Below the pieces are notes generated by a model. It searched no databases and was not told the origin of the DNA. It was given only the letters and a program-made list of their open reading frames with translations. A program made the translations under genes and the position numbers. From assembly GCA_021818955.1 (NCBI GenBank), contig JAKASR010000004.1:1-64000 (forward strand): a stretch of 64,000 nt of DNA. Direction: 5' to 3'. This DNA comes from Acidobacteriota bacterium (GTDB taxonomy: Bacteria; Acidobacteriota; Terriglobia; Terriglobales; SCQP01). Below are positions 24,986 to 32,263 of this stretch, piece after piece (position 1 is the first letter of the stretch; each line of letters starts with the position of its first letter).

Positions 24986-25972
24986 CTATTCCGGGACCGG
25001 CGTGGTATCGCGAATTTCGGAGAGTATCAGGTCGGCTGCTTCCGATTGCAAGTTAGCGGGGCCGTATTGAGTGTTTAAGGTTACCCGGTGGGCAAAGGCG
25101 GCCACGGCCAGCCGTTTGAAATCTTGCGGCACGCAATAATCCCGGCCTTCCAGTAAAGCCGCGGCCTGCGCGGCGCGATGCAGCATGGCGGCTCCACGCG
25201 GGCTGACGCCCAGACGCAATGCCGGATGCCGACGGGTCGCTTCCACCAGTTGCAGTTCGTACTCCACCAGCGCATCATCCACCCGAACTTGTCGCGCCGC
25301 CTGCTGGAGTTCCAGTACATGTTGCGGGTCGAGCACCGGCGTAATCTCCGGCAGCAGTGTATTTCCGGCCAGGCCCATCAGGATAGCCTTCTCGTCCGCC
25401 TTGGGCGGGTATCCCATGCGGACACGAAGCAGAAAACGGTCAAGTTGTGACTCTGGCAGAGGATAAGTGCCATGATGCTCAACCGGGTTTTGGGTCGCGA
25501 TCACCATGAATGGCCGCGGCAGCGGATGCGAAGCGTTATCCACCGTCACTTGGCGCTCGCTCATGGCTTCCAACAGCGCCGATTGGGTTTTGGGAGTTGT
25601 CCGATTAATCTCGTCGGCCAGCACTACATTGGCGAAAATCGGCCCGGGATGAAATTCAAACTGTTGCCGCCCCTGGTTGTAGATGCTGATGCCGGTCACA
25701 TCACTGGGCAGCAGGTCGCTGGTGAACTGAATGCGCTGAAAACTGCCGGCCAACATGCGCGCCACCGCCTGGGCCAGCGTCGTTTTGCCGACACCGGGCA
25801 CATCTTCAATCAGCACATGCCCATCCGCGAGTAAAGCAATCAACACCTGGCGAATGCCGTCGCCGGCGGTGCGGACCACTCGCCGCAACTGCTGCTCCAT
25901 GCGCGCCAGCGCCGCAGCGGGAACGGGAGCAAGCACTCCGGTGGCGATATTTTCTGAGGAGGAAAACGACAT
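24986..25972 (-). CDS. MoxR-family AAA+ ATPase
   Basis: The 328-residue ATPase has Walker A GVGKTTLAQA, Walker B VLADEINRTTPKTQ and sensor-type IATQNPVEHHGTYPLPESQ, all typical of MoxR. These chaperones usually help DUF58/von Willebrand-type proteins mature metal or envelope enzymes. Here no DUF58 gene adjoins; the downstream gene is convergent and upstream lies a DUF6599 protein. I took the start at MSFSSSENI; an upstream Met would add 22 residues that overlap the leader. The candidate structured RNA and terminator 70 bases upstream may control it. Confidence 0.9.
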   Translation of the reverse strand: MSFSSSENIATGVLAPVPAAALARMEQQLRRVVRTAGDGIRQVLIALLADGHVLIEDVPGVGKTTLAQAVARMLAGSFQRIQFTSDLLPSDVTGISIYNQGRQQFEFHPGPIFANVVLADEINRTTPKTQSALLEAMSERQVTVDNASHPLPRPFMVIATQNPVEHHGTYPLPESQLDRFLLRVRMGYPPKADEKAILMGLAGNTLLPEITPVLDPQHVLELQQAARQVRVDDALVEYELQLVEATRRHPALRLGVSPRGAAMLHRAAQAAALLEGRDYCVPQDFKRLAVAAFAHRVTLNTQYGPANLQSEAADLILSEIRDTTPVPE

Positions 25973-26040
25973 GCGTTCAATCGGGGGGAAATTGCAGTTT
26001 AACAGATGCGGCAGTGGCGACAGCGCAAGCCGCTGCATTG

Positions 26041-26171
26041 CAAAAACGAAAAATGCCCATCCCGCGACGCGGAACAGGCATTTTTCACAGGAGAAATAGC
26101 TTCGAAGTTTCCCGTCCGAAAAAGGCCGGTAAATGCCTTACCGGGTGGTTGGAACCTGCGAAACTTGGCTG
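26041..26171 (-). ncRNA. Candidate structured RNA: small RNA or attenuating leader of moxR
   Basis: Read on the minus strand, a promoter-like TTGACA-N18-TAACAT is followed by about 130 bases rich in pairing and then a strong terminator. Arms seen: AAGTTTC with GAAACTT (seven pairs) enclosing CCGGTAA-GGCAT-TTACCGG. GCAGG inside the first stem can also pair with CCTGT outside it, a possible pseudoknot. The terminator stem is GAAAAATGCC/GGCATTTTTC followed by CGTTTTT. The layout is that of a small RNA gene or a riboswitch/attenuator; I tried c-di-GMP, c-di-AMP, glycine, SAM, cobalamin and SRP RNA signatures and none fits. There is no convincing ORF here. Confidence 0.45.
26048..26086 (-). terminator. 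Strong intrinsic terminator upstream of moxR
   Basis: GAAAAATGCC (26048-26057) and GGCATTTTTC (26077-26086) form a ten-pair stem; an inner CCGCG/CGCGG segment can also pair. On the minus strand it is followed by CGTTTTTG, a good T-run. On the plus strand the stem itself ends in five T. Confidence 0.7.
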
Positions 26172-26177
26172 GCAAAA

Positions 26178-26207
26178 ATGTTAAGGTCGCCGGGAAAACA
26201 GTGTCAA
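26178..26207 (-). promoter_or_regulatory. Promoter-like site TTGACA-N18-TAACAT
   Basis: A perfect -35 (TTGACA, minus strand 26207-26202) and TAACAT at 26183-26178 with 18-base spacing (TTAACA with 17 is the alternative). It would start transcription near 26171, into the structured region before moxR. It lies in an AT-rich patch (26215-26290) unlike the surrounding DNA. Confidence 0.5.
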
Positions 26208-26309
26208 GACGAATATACACATAAAAATTTTCTCCGCTAAATTATTGATATAAAAGTACTTATTTAACAGATCTATTCAGTACAACTACGCCAGCATCAG
26301 GCATTTCCC

Positions 26310-27341
26310 TTAATTGAGGTCGAGATGAATAAGGTCGTGCCCGCGGTAGGTAAACAGGCGCGGAAACATGCGCGCGAGCCGGGCATGCATCCACCCGCTG
26401 AGCACGCCCACGACCAGCGCAACCATCAATAGCCCGACAGTCAACAGTATGATACCGATAAACAACTCAGCGACATCGGTGATATTGGCGGGGATGGCTT
26501 GGCTCCAGGTCACAAGAGTGTTTTCATTGACGCTGGCGAGCAGACGCGAAGCGCTCTTGAAATCTCCGCCCCGCACCATCAGCAACAGGCTGCCGGATCG
26601 GCGGAATAGGACCGGCGGGGCGGCATTTTTCAGCGCCTGGCGGAAGCGCTGCAACTGAAGCTGGGCGATCTGTGGTGTCGGATAGGCCACGATCGCGAAA
26701 TCGGCGGATTGCCTGGGCAACGAATAGCTGGCCACGACCGCTTCCGCCCTATACTCGAAACCTGCCAACGCCACGGGAACCCAAGGCAAGGCCTGAGCCC
26801 AGCCGGAGGAGCCATAGCAGTAGCGCAGGCTTCCGGGAATCCGTTCATGTCGAGGAGCATAAGCGATGATGGTGGGAAGCTGATCGCCCGGCGCGTTCCA
26901 GCGCGGCAGCAATTTCGCCCAGGCGAGAATAGGCGCGAACTGAGCCGGGATAATTGCGCCGGCTGGTTTCGCGCGCACCAGCCAGCGATCGCAATCCAAG
27001 GCGAGATTGCCTGGCGCGACCGTCACGAGGCAAGCGGACAAGGGGCGGGAAACCGCCGCCGGACGACGGAAGGTATAAGCGCCAAAAGCGCCACTAGCAT
27101 CCCCAAACAAGTCAACTTGCAGCTTAATTTGCCGTGTCCCCTGAAAGGCTTGAAAAGCGTAGCGGCGGATCCATCCGAATTCACGCAGAAGTGCGGAAGG
27201 CGGAGCGGCGAGGGTGGGATGCAATCTCCATCCGGGCAACAGGGGAAGCTGAATACCGCCGGGGGCGCGCGGGGCGGCGGCGACCACAGCCGGGCAGAGC
27301 ATCCAGAAAAAAAGCCAAGCCAATTGACGCAAATTCCGCAT
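26310..27341 (-). CDS. DUF6599-like exported protein with C-terminal membrane anchor
   Basis: The 343 residues begin with a signal peptide (LAWLFFWMLCPAVVAAAPRA), continue as a soluble domain with FGWIRRYAFQAFQ, VDLFGDASGAFGAYTFRRP and AIVAYPTPQIAQLQLQRF, and end with a membrane segment (IGIILLTVGLLMVALVVGVL) and a short basic tail. I associate this architecture with DUF6599 of Acidobacteriota; function unknown. The 44-base gap to nadB suggests co-transcription with the nad genes, but a functional link is not evident. Confidence 0.7.
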   Translation of the reverse strand: MRNLRQLAWLFFWMLCPAVVAAAPRAPGGIQLPLLPGWRLHPTLAAPPSALLREFGWIRRYAFQAFQGTRQIKLQVDLFGDASGAFGAYTFRRPAAVSRPLSACLVTVAPGNLALDCDRWLVRAKPAGAIIPAQFAPILAWAKLLPRWNAPGDQLPTIIAYAPRHERIPGSLRYCYGSSGWAQALPWVPVALAGFEYRAEAVVASYSLPRQSADFAIVAYPTPQIAQLQLQRFRQALKNAAPPVLFRRSGSLLLMVRGGDFKSASRLLASVNENTLVTWSQAIPANITDVAELFIGIILLTVGLLMVALVVGVLSGWMHARLARMFPRLFTYRGHDLIHLDLN

Positions 27342-27385
27342 CGGGTTCTATTTACAGTATGCCCCCCCGCCGGGGGCGGCGACGA

Positions 27386-29053
27386 TCATGAAGCCTGCCG
27401 CAGGGCCCGGTCGGGCAAGGGCGCGAATCGAACCGGCCCGCCTAAAACCTGCAAAGAATGGCAGCCATCCCATTGCGGTTGGGCTTGGGGAAAATCACGC
27501 CGGTAATGGGCGCCCCGGCTTTCCTGTCGAGCGTGCGCCGCCTTGAGCAACGGTTGCGCCAGAATCGCGAGCGAGCGCCAGCGCAATTGCGCCGCGCCAA
27601 AATCCCGGGGGCCGAGCACAGGCGGCAACTGCGCCCGCAGCCATTCCAGCGTGCCGGTCAAGCTTGGCTCGTCGCGCGCCACACCGGCCGTGGCCCACAT
27701 GCGCCGGCGCAGTTCCTGGCAAAGAGCTTCGGCCACATTTTCCAGCGGCGCCGCGCCAGCCTCGGGCAAGTTTTCCGGGCGAGCATCGGGCATCGGCAGG
27801 GCGGACATCGCCCGCGCTGCCCGGCGGCCAAAGACCAGGCCTTCGAGCAAGGAATTGCTGGCCAGACGATTGGCGCCATGCACGCCGGTGCAGGCGGCTT
27901 CCCCGGCGGCAAAACACCCTTCCAGGCTGCTGCGACCGTCCAGATCAGTACGCACGCCGCCCATGGCATAATGCGCCGCCGGACGGATGGGAATCCAATC
28001 ATTGGCCAAGTTAAGCCCATAGCCGCGGCAAGCGGCATAGATACCAGGAAAACGCCGCGCCAATTGCGAGCGGGGGATGTGCGTAATATCGAGCCAGCAA
28101 ACGGCATTCGGTCCGGCGGCTTGAGCTTCCGCCTCGACCGCACGGGCGACCACATCGCGGGGCGCCAACTCGGCCAGCGGATGATAGCGGGGCATGAAAC
28201 GCTCGCCGGCGGGATTCCGTAGTAGCGCGCCTTCTCCGCGGAGAGCCTCGCTCAACAGAAAACGCGGAGCGCCTTCCAAGGCCAACACGGTGGGGTGAAA
28301 CTGCACCATTTCCAGATCGGCCAGCTCGGCGCCGGCGAGGCCAGCCAGCACGGCGCCATCGCCGGTCGCCAGCTCGGGATTAGTGGTATCGAGAAAGAGC
28401 TGGCCCAGACCGCCGGTGGACACCAGCACCGCGCGCGCCAGCCAACGATCTACCCGTTGATGCTTGCCTTCGAGAAATTCGGCGCCCAGGCAGCGGCGCC
28501 CAGCATGGGATTCCGCAGTTAACAAACGCAGGCAATGCATTCCCGGCAGCCAGCGAATGCTTGTCTGCGCGCGCGCATATGCCAGCAATGCACGCGCGAT
28601 TTCGCGGCCGGTGGAATCGCCATGGGCATGCAAAATGCGCGCCCGCGAATGCGCGGCTTCACGCGTTCGCGAAAGTTTGACGGCATCGTTGCCCGCGACC
28701 GAAGCCGCAGGCGATTCTTCCGGGCCGATTTGGTCAAACTGGGCGCCCCAGGCGAGCAACTCGCGCACGGCCGCCGGACCTTCCGAAACCAGCGTACGCA
28801 CGGCCAGCGGATCGCATAAGCCGGCGCCGGCGGCCAAGGTATCCTGCGCGTGCAACTCGAACGAGTCATCTTCACCCAAGGCCACGGCGATGCCGCCTTG
28901 AGCTTTGCAGGTAGCGGAATCGTCCAGGCGCCCCTTGGCGAACACCAGCACCCGGCCATGGCGCGCCAACTCGATGGCGGCGCGCAAGCCGGCGATACCG
29001 GCGCCCAGAACAATAAAATCCACGCGGTTGGTTTCGAGGCGGTTGGTTTTCAC
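27386..29053 (-). CDS. nadB: L-aspartate oxidase
   Basis: FAD enzyme oxidising L-aspartate to iminoaspartate, first step of de novo NAD synthesis. The dinucleotide fold is VLGAGIAGLRAAIELA; the SAT-like active site region reads CKAQGGIAVALGEDDS; and HYAMGGVRTDLDGRSSLEG with ANRLASNSLLEGLVFGRRAA are characteristic. GTG 29053 was taken as start (555 residues) because the longer frame overlaps nadA; a TTG six codons upstream is an alternative. It follows nadA by about 60 bases, as expected for enzymes that hand over an unstable intermediate. Confidence 0.92.
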   Translation of the reverse strand: MKTNRLETNRVDFIVLGAGIAGLRAAIELARHGRVLVFAKGRLDDSATCKAQGGIAVALGEDDSFELHAQDTLAAGAGLCDPLAVRTLVSEGPAAVRELLAWGAQFDQIGPEESPAASVAGNDAVKLSRTREAAHSRARILHAHGDSTGREIARALLAYARAQTSIRWLPGMHCLRLLTAESHAGRRCLGAEFLEGKHQRVDRWLARAVLVSTGGLGQLFLDTTNPELATGDGAVLAGLAGAELADLEMVQFHPTVLALEGAPRFLLSEALRGEGALLRNPAGERFMPRYHPLAELAPRDVVARAVEAEAQAAGPNAVCWLDITHIPRSQLARRFPGIYAACRGYGLNLANDWIPIRPAAHYAMGGVRTDLDGRSSLEGCFAAGEAACTGVHGANRLASNSLLEGLVFGRRAARAMSALPMPDARPENLPEAGAAPLENVAEALCQELRRRMWATAGVARDEPSLTGTLEWLRAQLPPVLGPRDFGAAQLRWRSLAILAQPLLKAAHARQESRGAHYRRDFPQAQPQWDGCHSLQVLGGPVRFAPLPDRALRQAS

Positions 29054-29115
29054 AGCGCGATCCAATTCAATGGGCTTCTTTCTTTGACCTGCAGCGCTAA
29101 TGGGGCTTACTTTCT

Positions 29116-30273
29116 TTAAATCTCCAGCATGCGATCCAGCGCCAGGCGCGCCGCTTCGCGTTCGCCAGCCGGCACTTCCACGGTGTTGACGATGCGGCCA
29201 GCAACCAGCTCCTCCAAAATCCAGCAAAGATGCTGAGGAGAAATGCGAAACATGGTGCTGCACCAAGGGCAGCCGGCGCTATCGAGGTGCCGGACCGCCA
29301 GATGGGGATACTCGCGCGCCAACCGATTCACCAGATGCACTTCGGTTCCGACCGCCCACTCGCTGCCGGCCGCGGCGGCCGCGATCTGGCGAATGATGAA
29401 ATCGGTCGAGCCGGAAAAATCGGCCTTTTGCACGACCTCGAACGGGCATTCCGGATGCACGATGACGCGGATTCCGGGAAAACGGCGGCGGACTTCCTCC
29501 ACATGTTCCGGCCGAAAACGAGCATGCACCGAGCAATGGCCTTTCCACAAAAAAATGCGCGCCTGGCGCAGCCGTTCCCAGGAATTGCCGCCATAATCCT
29601 GGCGCGGATCCCAAACCGTCATGGCTTCGAGCGGCACGCCCAAGGCATAAGCGGTGTTGCGGCCCAAGTGCTGATCGGGCATGAAGAGTACCCGCGGCTT
29701 GCGCTGCCAGGCCCAGCGCAAGGCCCGCGCGGCATTGGAGGAGGTACAAACCAAACCGCCATGGCGCCCGCAAAACGCTTTAATCGAGGCCGAAGAGTTG
29801 ATATAAGTGATGGGCAAAACCTCATCGGCCAGGCGCAGGCGCTCCAGTTGCGCCCAGGCGTCTTCCACCTCGGAGATCTCGGCCATGTCGGCCATGGAAC
29901 AGCCGGCGCCGAGGTCGGGCAGCACGACACGCTGATGCGGCTGGCGCAGAATATCCGCGCTCTGCGCCATAAAATGCACGCCGCAGAAGACAATCATTTC
30001 CGCTCGGCTGGCCGCCGCCTGGCGCGATAACTGCAGTGAATCGCCGCGGCAGTCGGCAAACCGCACCACCTCATCGCGCTGATAATGGTGACCGAGAATG
30101 ATGGCGCGCTCGCCCAAACGGGCGCGGGCGGCGGCAATGCGTTCATGCAAGCTATCGTCCGGATGCAGCAGATAATTATCCACCGTGGCGCAAGCGGCGC
30201 TGACGGGGGAAGCTTGCCGCTCTACGGGCTGGGTGGGGGATGCGGGTGAAAACTGAATACCAAGCGCCATCAT
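29116..30273 (-). CDS. nadA: Quinolinate synthase
   Basis: Condenses iminoaspartate and DHAP to quinolinate with a [4Fe-4S] cluster. Likely cluster cysteines are in DLGAGCSMADM, GLVCTSSNAARAL and SAGCPWCSTM. ILGHHYQRDEVVRFAD and HPECPFEVVQ are family hallmarks. The start at MMALG gives 385 residues with a Pro/Ser-rich N-terminal extension of about 35. It lies between nadC (upstream, 267 bases away) and nadB; the gap to nadC is filled by a complete repeat element, unusual inside a biosynthetic operon. Confidence 0.93.
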   Translation of the reverse strand: MMALGIQFSPASPTQPVERQASPVSAACATVDNYLLHPDDSLHERIAAARARLGERAIILGHHYQRDEVVRFADCRGDSLQLSRQAAASRAEMIVFCGVHFMAQSADILRQPHQRVVLPDLGAGCSMADMAEISEVEDAWAQLERLRLADEVLPITYINSSASIKAFCGRHGGLVCTSSNAARALRWAWQRKPRVLFMPDQHLGRNTAYALGVPLEAMTVWDPRQDYGGNSWERLRQARIFLWKGHCSVHARFRPEHVEEVRRRFPGIRVIVHPECPFEVVQKADFSGSTDFIIRQIAAAAAGSEWAVGTEVHLVNRLAREYPHLAVRHLDSAGCPWCSTMFRISPQHLCWILEELVAGRIVNTVEVPAGEREAARLALDRMLEI

Positions 30274-30318
30274 GCCTAATGAATAGTTTACCGCCACCGA
30301 CCGCTAAAGACGGGTGAT

Positions 30319-30540
30319 GCGGCTCGGCCGCTTTTACTTTTAGGCGCTGACGCTTTGGCAAATGTCCGACCGAAGCCGGACGCTTTGCGAAAACTCATAG
30401 CTGCCGAAAGTTTTTTTGTCGTTAATAGGCGCGGGATCTAAAAGGAACCCCGCGCAAACCCGGCCTGCGAGCATGGCTGAAGGCAATTTCTCCGAAATTG
30501 CTTCTGACGAAAACTTCTGTCCGACTCGGCCGTTAACGCT
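30319..30540 (+). repeat. Dispersed hairpin element, copy 6 (full A-B-C) inside the nad cluster
   Basis: GCGGCTCGGCCGC and T-run; TTTGGCAAATGTCCG with CCGGACGCTTTGCGAAA; GGCGCGGG/CCCCGCGC; GGCAATTTCTCCGAAATTGC; ending ACTCGGCCGTTAACGC. The last base touches the stop codon of nadC. In the direction of nad transcription the order is reversed: the terminal module comes first and the terminator-like module last, just before nadA. Confidence 0.85.
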
Positions 30541-31422
30541 TCAGGCTGCCGGTCCGGGGCCGAGCCGCAGACTGAAATCAGCCGCCGGAGCAGAATGCGT
30601 CAAGGCGCCGGCGCTGATTTCGGCGATGCCGGCTTCGGCGTAGGCGCGCACGTTTTGCAGGCGAACGCCGCCCGAGACTTCCAAGCGCATATCCGCGCCG
30701 ACAGCGAGAGCGGCGGCGCGCACCTCTTCGGGGGTCATATTATCCAGGAGCAGCCAGCGCGCGCCCACTGCCCGCGCGGCGCGCACTTCATCCAGGGTTC
30801 GGACTTCGATTTCGATCGTTTCGGGCGCATAGCTCCGGCGCGCAGCCCGAAAAGCCTGCTCCACTCCGCCGGCCAGGGCCAAATGATTATTTTTGATCAG
30901 TACGCCGCCAGCGAGATGGGGGCGATGATTCACGCCTCCACCGATGCGCACCGCATATTTTTCCAGTTCGCGCAGGCCAGGCGTGGTTTTGCGCGTATCG
31001 AGAATGCGCGCGCCCGTGCCGGCGACGGCGGCGACGAAACGGGCGGTTTGAGTGGCGATGCCGGAAAGATGCTGAATAAAATTCAGCAATGTTCGCTCCG
31101 CCGCCAACAAGGCGCGAGCCGAGCCGGCTAACTGCGCCACGAGCTGGCCCTCATTGAGCTCATCGCCATCGCTGGCATAAAGGGCCACGACGCGCGCCTG
31201 CCAATCTTCATTTTCAGTTGCCCTGGCCAGAGTCGCCAATTCCCGCAACAGCGGCTCGATCAATCCCAGTCCGGCCAAGCGGCAGCGCTGGCGGCAGAGC
31301 AGGCGGGCTTGAGCGTGCGTGCCGGGCGGAATCAAGGCCGAGGAAGTGGCGTCCTCGCCGGCGTGATCTTCACGCAGGGCGGCACGAAGCAGTTCGCTGA
31401 CCGGCTTGGAGTTCCAATCCAT
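30541..31422 (-). CDS. nadC: Nicotinate-nucleotide pyrophosphorylase (carboxylating)
   Basis: Quinolinate phosphoribosyltransferase, making nicotinate mononucleotide. The 293 residues include TLLNFIQHLSGIATQT, the substrate loop ARILDTRKTTPGLRELEKYA, GGGVNHRPHLAGGVLIKNNH and the barrel strands EIEVRTLDEV and LLLDNMTPEEV. Normal length. First gene of nadC-nadA-nadB on the minus strand; its last codon abuts the repeat copy, so the stop codon lies at the element border. Confidence 0.93.
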   Translation of the reverse strand: MDWNSKPVSELLRAALREDHAGEDATSSALIPPGTHAQARLLCRQRCRLAGLGLIEPLLRELATLARATENEDWQARVVALYASDGDELNEGQLVAQLAGSARALLAAERTLLNFIQHLSGIATQTARFVAAVAGTGARILDTRKTTPGLRELEKYAVRIGGGVNHRPHLAGGVLIKNNHLALAGGVEQAFRAARRSYAPETIEIEVRTLDEVRAARAVGARWLLLDNMTPEEVRAAALAVGADMRLEVSGGVRLQNVRAYAEAGIAEISAGALTHSAPAADFSLRLGPGPAA

Positions 31423-31481
31423 TTCCGTAAAATTTCAGTTTCGCATGAGCTGCGCCTTGCCCCTGTGGTGTCGATCCTGGG

Positions 31482-31741
31482 CGATTTGGCCGCTTTTACT
31501 TTTTTGCGTGATTTTCGCTTCGGCGGCACCGCGGCGGCTCAACTATTTTTTTGCGGCTCGGCCGCTTTTACTTTTAGGCGCTGACGCTTTCGCAAACGTC
31601 CGGCCGAAGCCGGACTCTTTGCGAAAACTCATGGCTGCCGAAAGTTTATTTTCGTTAATAGGTGCGGGACCTAACAGGAACCCCGCGCTTCGGCCTGCGA
31701 TTTCGGACGAATACTTCTATCCGACTCGGCCGTTAACGCTT
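31482..31741 (+). repeat. Dispersed hairpin element, copy 7 with an extra partial 5' end
   Basis: A partial start (GATTTGGCCGCTTTTACTTT, about 31482) precedes the main copy at 31553: GCGGCTCGGCCGC, T-run, TTTCGCAAACGTCCGG with CCGGACTCTTTGCGAAA, GGTGCGGG/CCCCGCGC (one G-T pair), then a shortened C module without the GGCAATTTC hairpin, ending ACTCGGCCGTTAACGCT. The stop codon of the 2'-5' RNA ligase-like gene is the TTA (TAA on minus) inside this end. It fills most of the 310-bp gap to nadC. Confidence 0.85.
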
Positions 31742-32263
31742 ATAGCTGCCTAAATCCTGCCATTCGGCTGCGCCCACCTGGCGCACCAGAGTGAGCTCGG
31801 TAAGCTCGAGTAGCGGCGGCCAAGTACAGCGGAGTTTTTCCCAGACCCGTTGCCAGCGCACTTGCAAGCGCTCGACCGCCGGCGCGGGCAGATCGTAAGC
31901 CAGGGTCAGATGGGGGTGGTAGGGAAAACGCTCGGGGATGGAATCCGGAAGGGCTTGCAGCAGATTATGGCGCAAGCGGTCGAGGACGGCATCGGTGGTC
32001 ATGACATCGAGATAAATGACCGGCGAAACCGGCAAAAAGGTGCGAATTTCCCCCAGGCGCAGGCGCAGCGGCAGCGCGGCAGGCGCGAAACGCCGCAGCA
32101 CTTCCAACAGGGCGGCATCCGGCAAAGGCACATTACGGCTGGGAAGGACGGTTATGTGAGGCCGCCGTTCCGGAGAATCCGACGCGAGACGATGAGCGAT
32201 GCGGGCCAAGCGACCGGCCAATTCGCCGGGTAAATATGCCACCAACGCGACCTCGCCAATCAT
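31733..32263 (-). CDS. 2'-5' RNA ligase family protein (LigT-like phosphodiesterase)
   Basis: Two HxT-type motifs, RPHITVLP and YHPHLTLAYDLP, mark the 2H phosphoesterase fold (about 176 residues). Family members hydrolyse or form 2'-5' or 2',3'-cyclic phosphate bonds in RNA or nucleotides. The start ATG overlaps the cinA stop as ATGA, so the two are translationally coupled; the longer upstream frame is rejected. The stop codon and last codon (Arg) lie inside a repeat element, meaning insertion or growth of the element set the C-terminus. Coupling to cinA suggests nucleotide metabolism, but the substrate is unknown. Confidence 0.82.
   Translation of the reverse strand: MIGEVALVAYLPGELAGRLARIAHRLASDSPERRPHITVLPSRNVPLPDAALLEVLRRFAPAALPLRLRLGEIRTFLPVSPVIYLDVMTTDAVLDRLRHNLLQALPDSIPERFPYHPHLTLAYDLPAPAVERLQVRWQRVWEKLRCTWPPLLELTELTLVRQVGAAEWQDLGSYKR

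Noticed and set aside
26041-26200. c-di-GMP-I riboswitch or SRP RNA in the moxR upstream region
   Set aside because: On the plus strand GTTAAGGTCGCCGGGAAAAC vaguely recalls the end of GEMM-I, but the CAGGGCAAACC and GACGCAAAGC parts are absent. The GGAAG...GAAGCAGCC loop of SRP RNA is missing.
26006-26224. Short frames on both strands in the moxR upstream region
   Set aside because: They cross the terminator hairpin and the structured region, lack ribosome binding sites and show no protein-like features.
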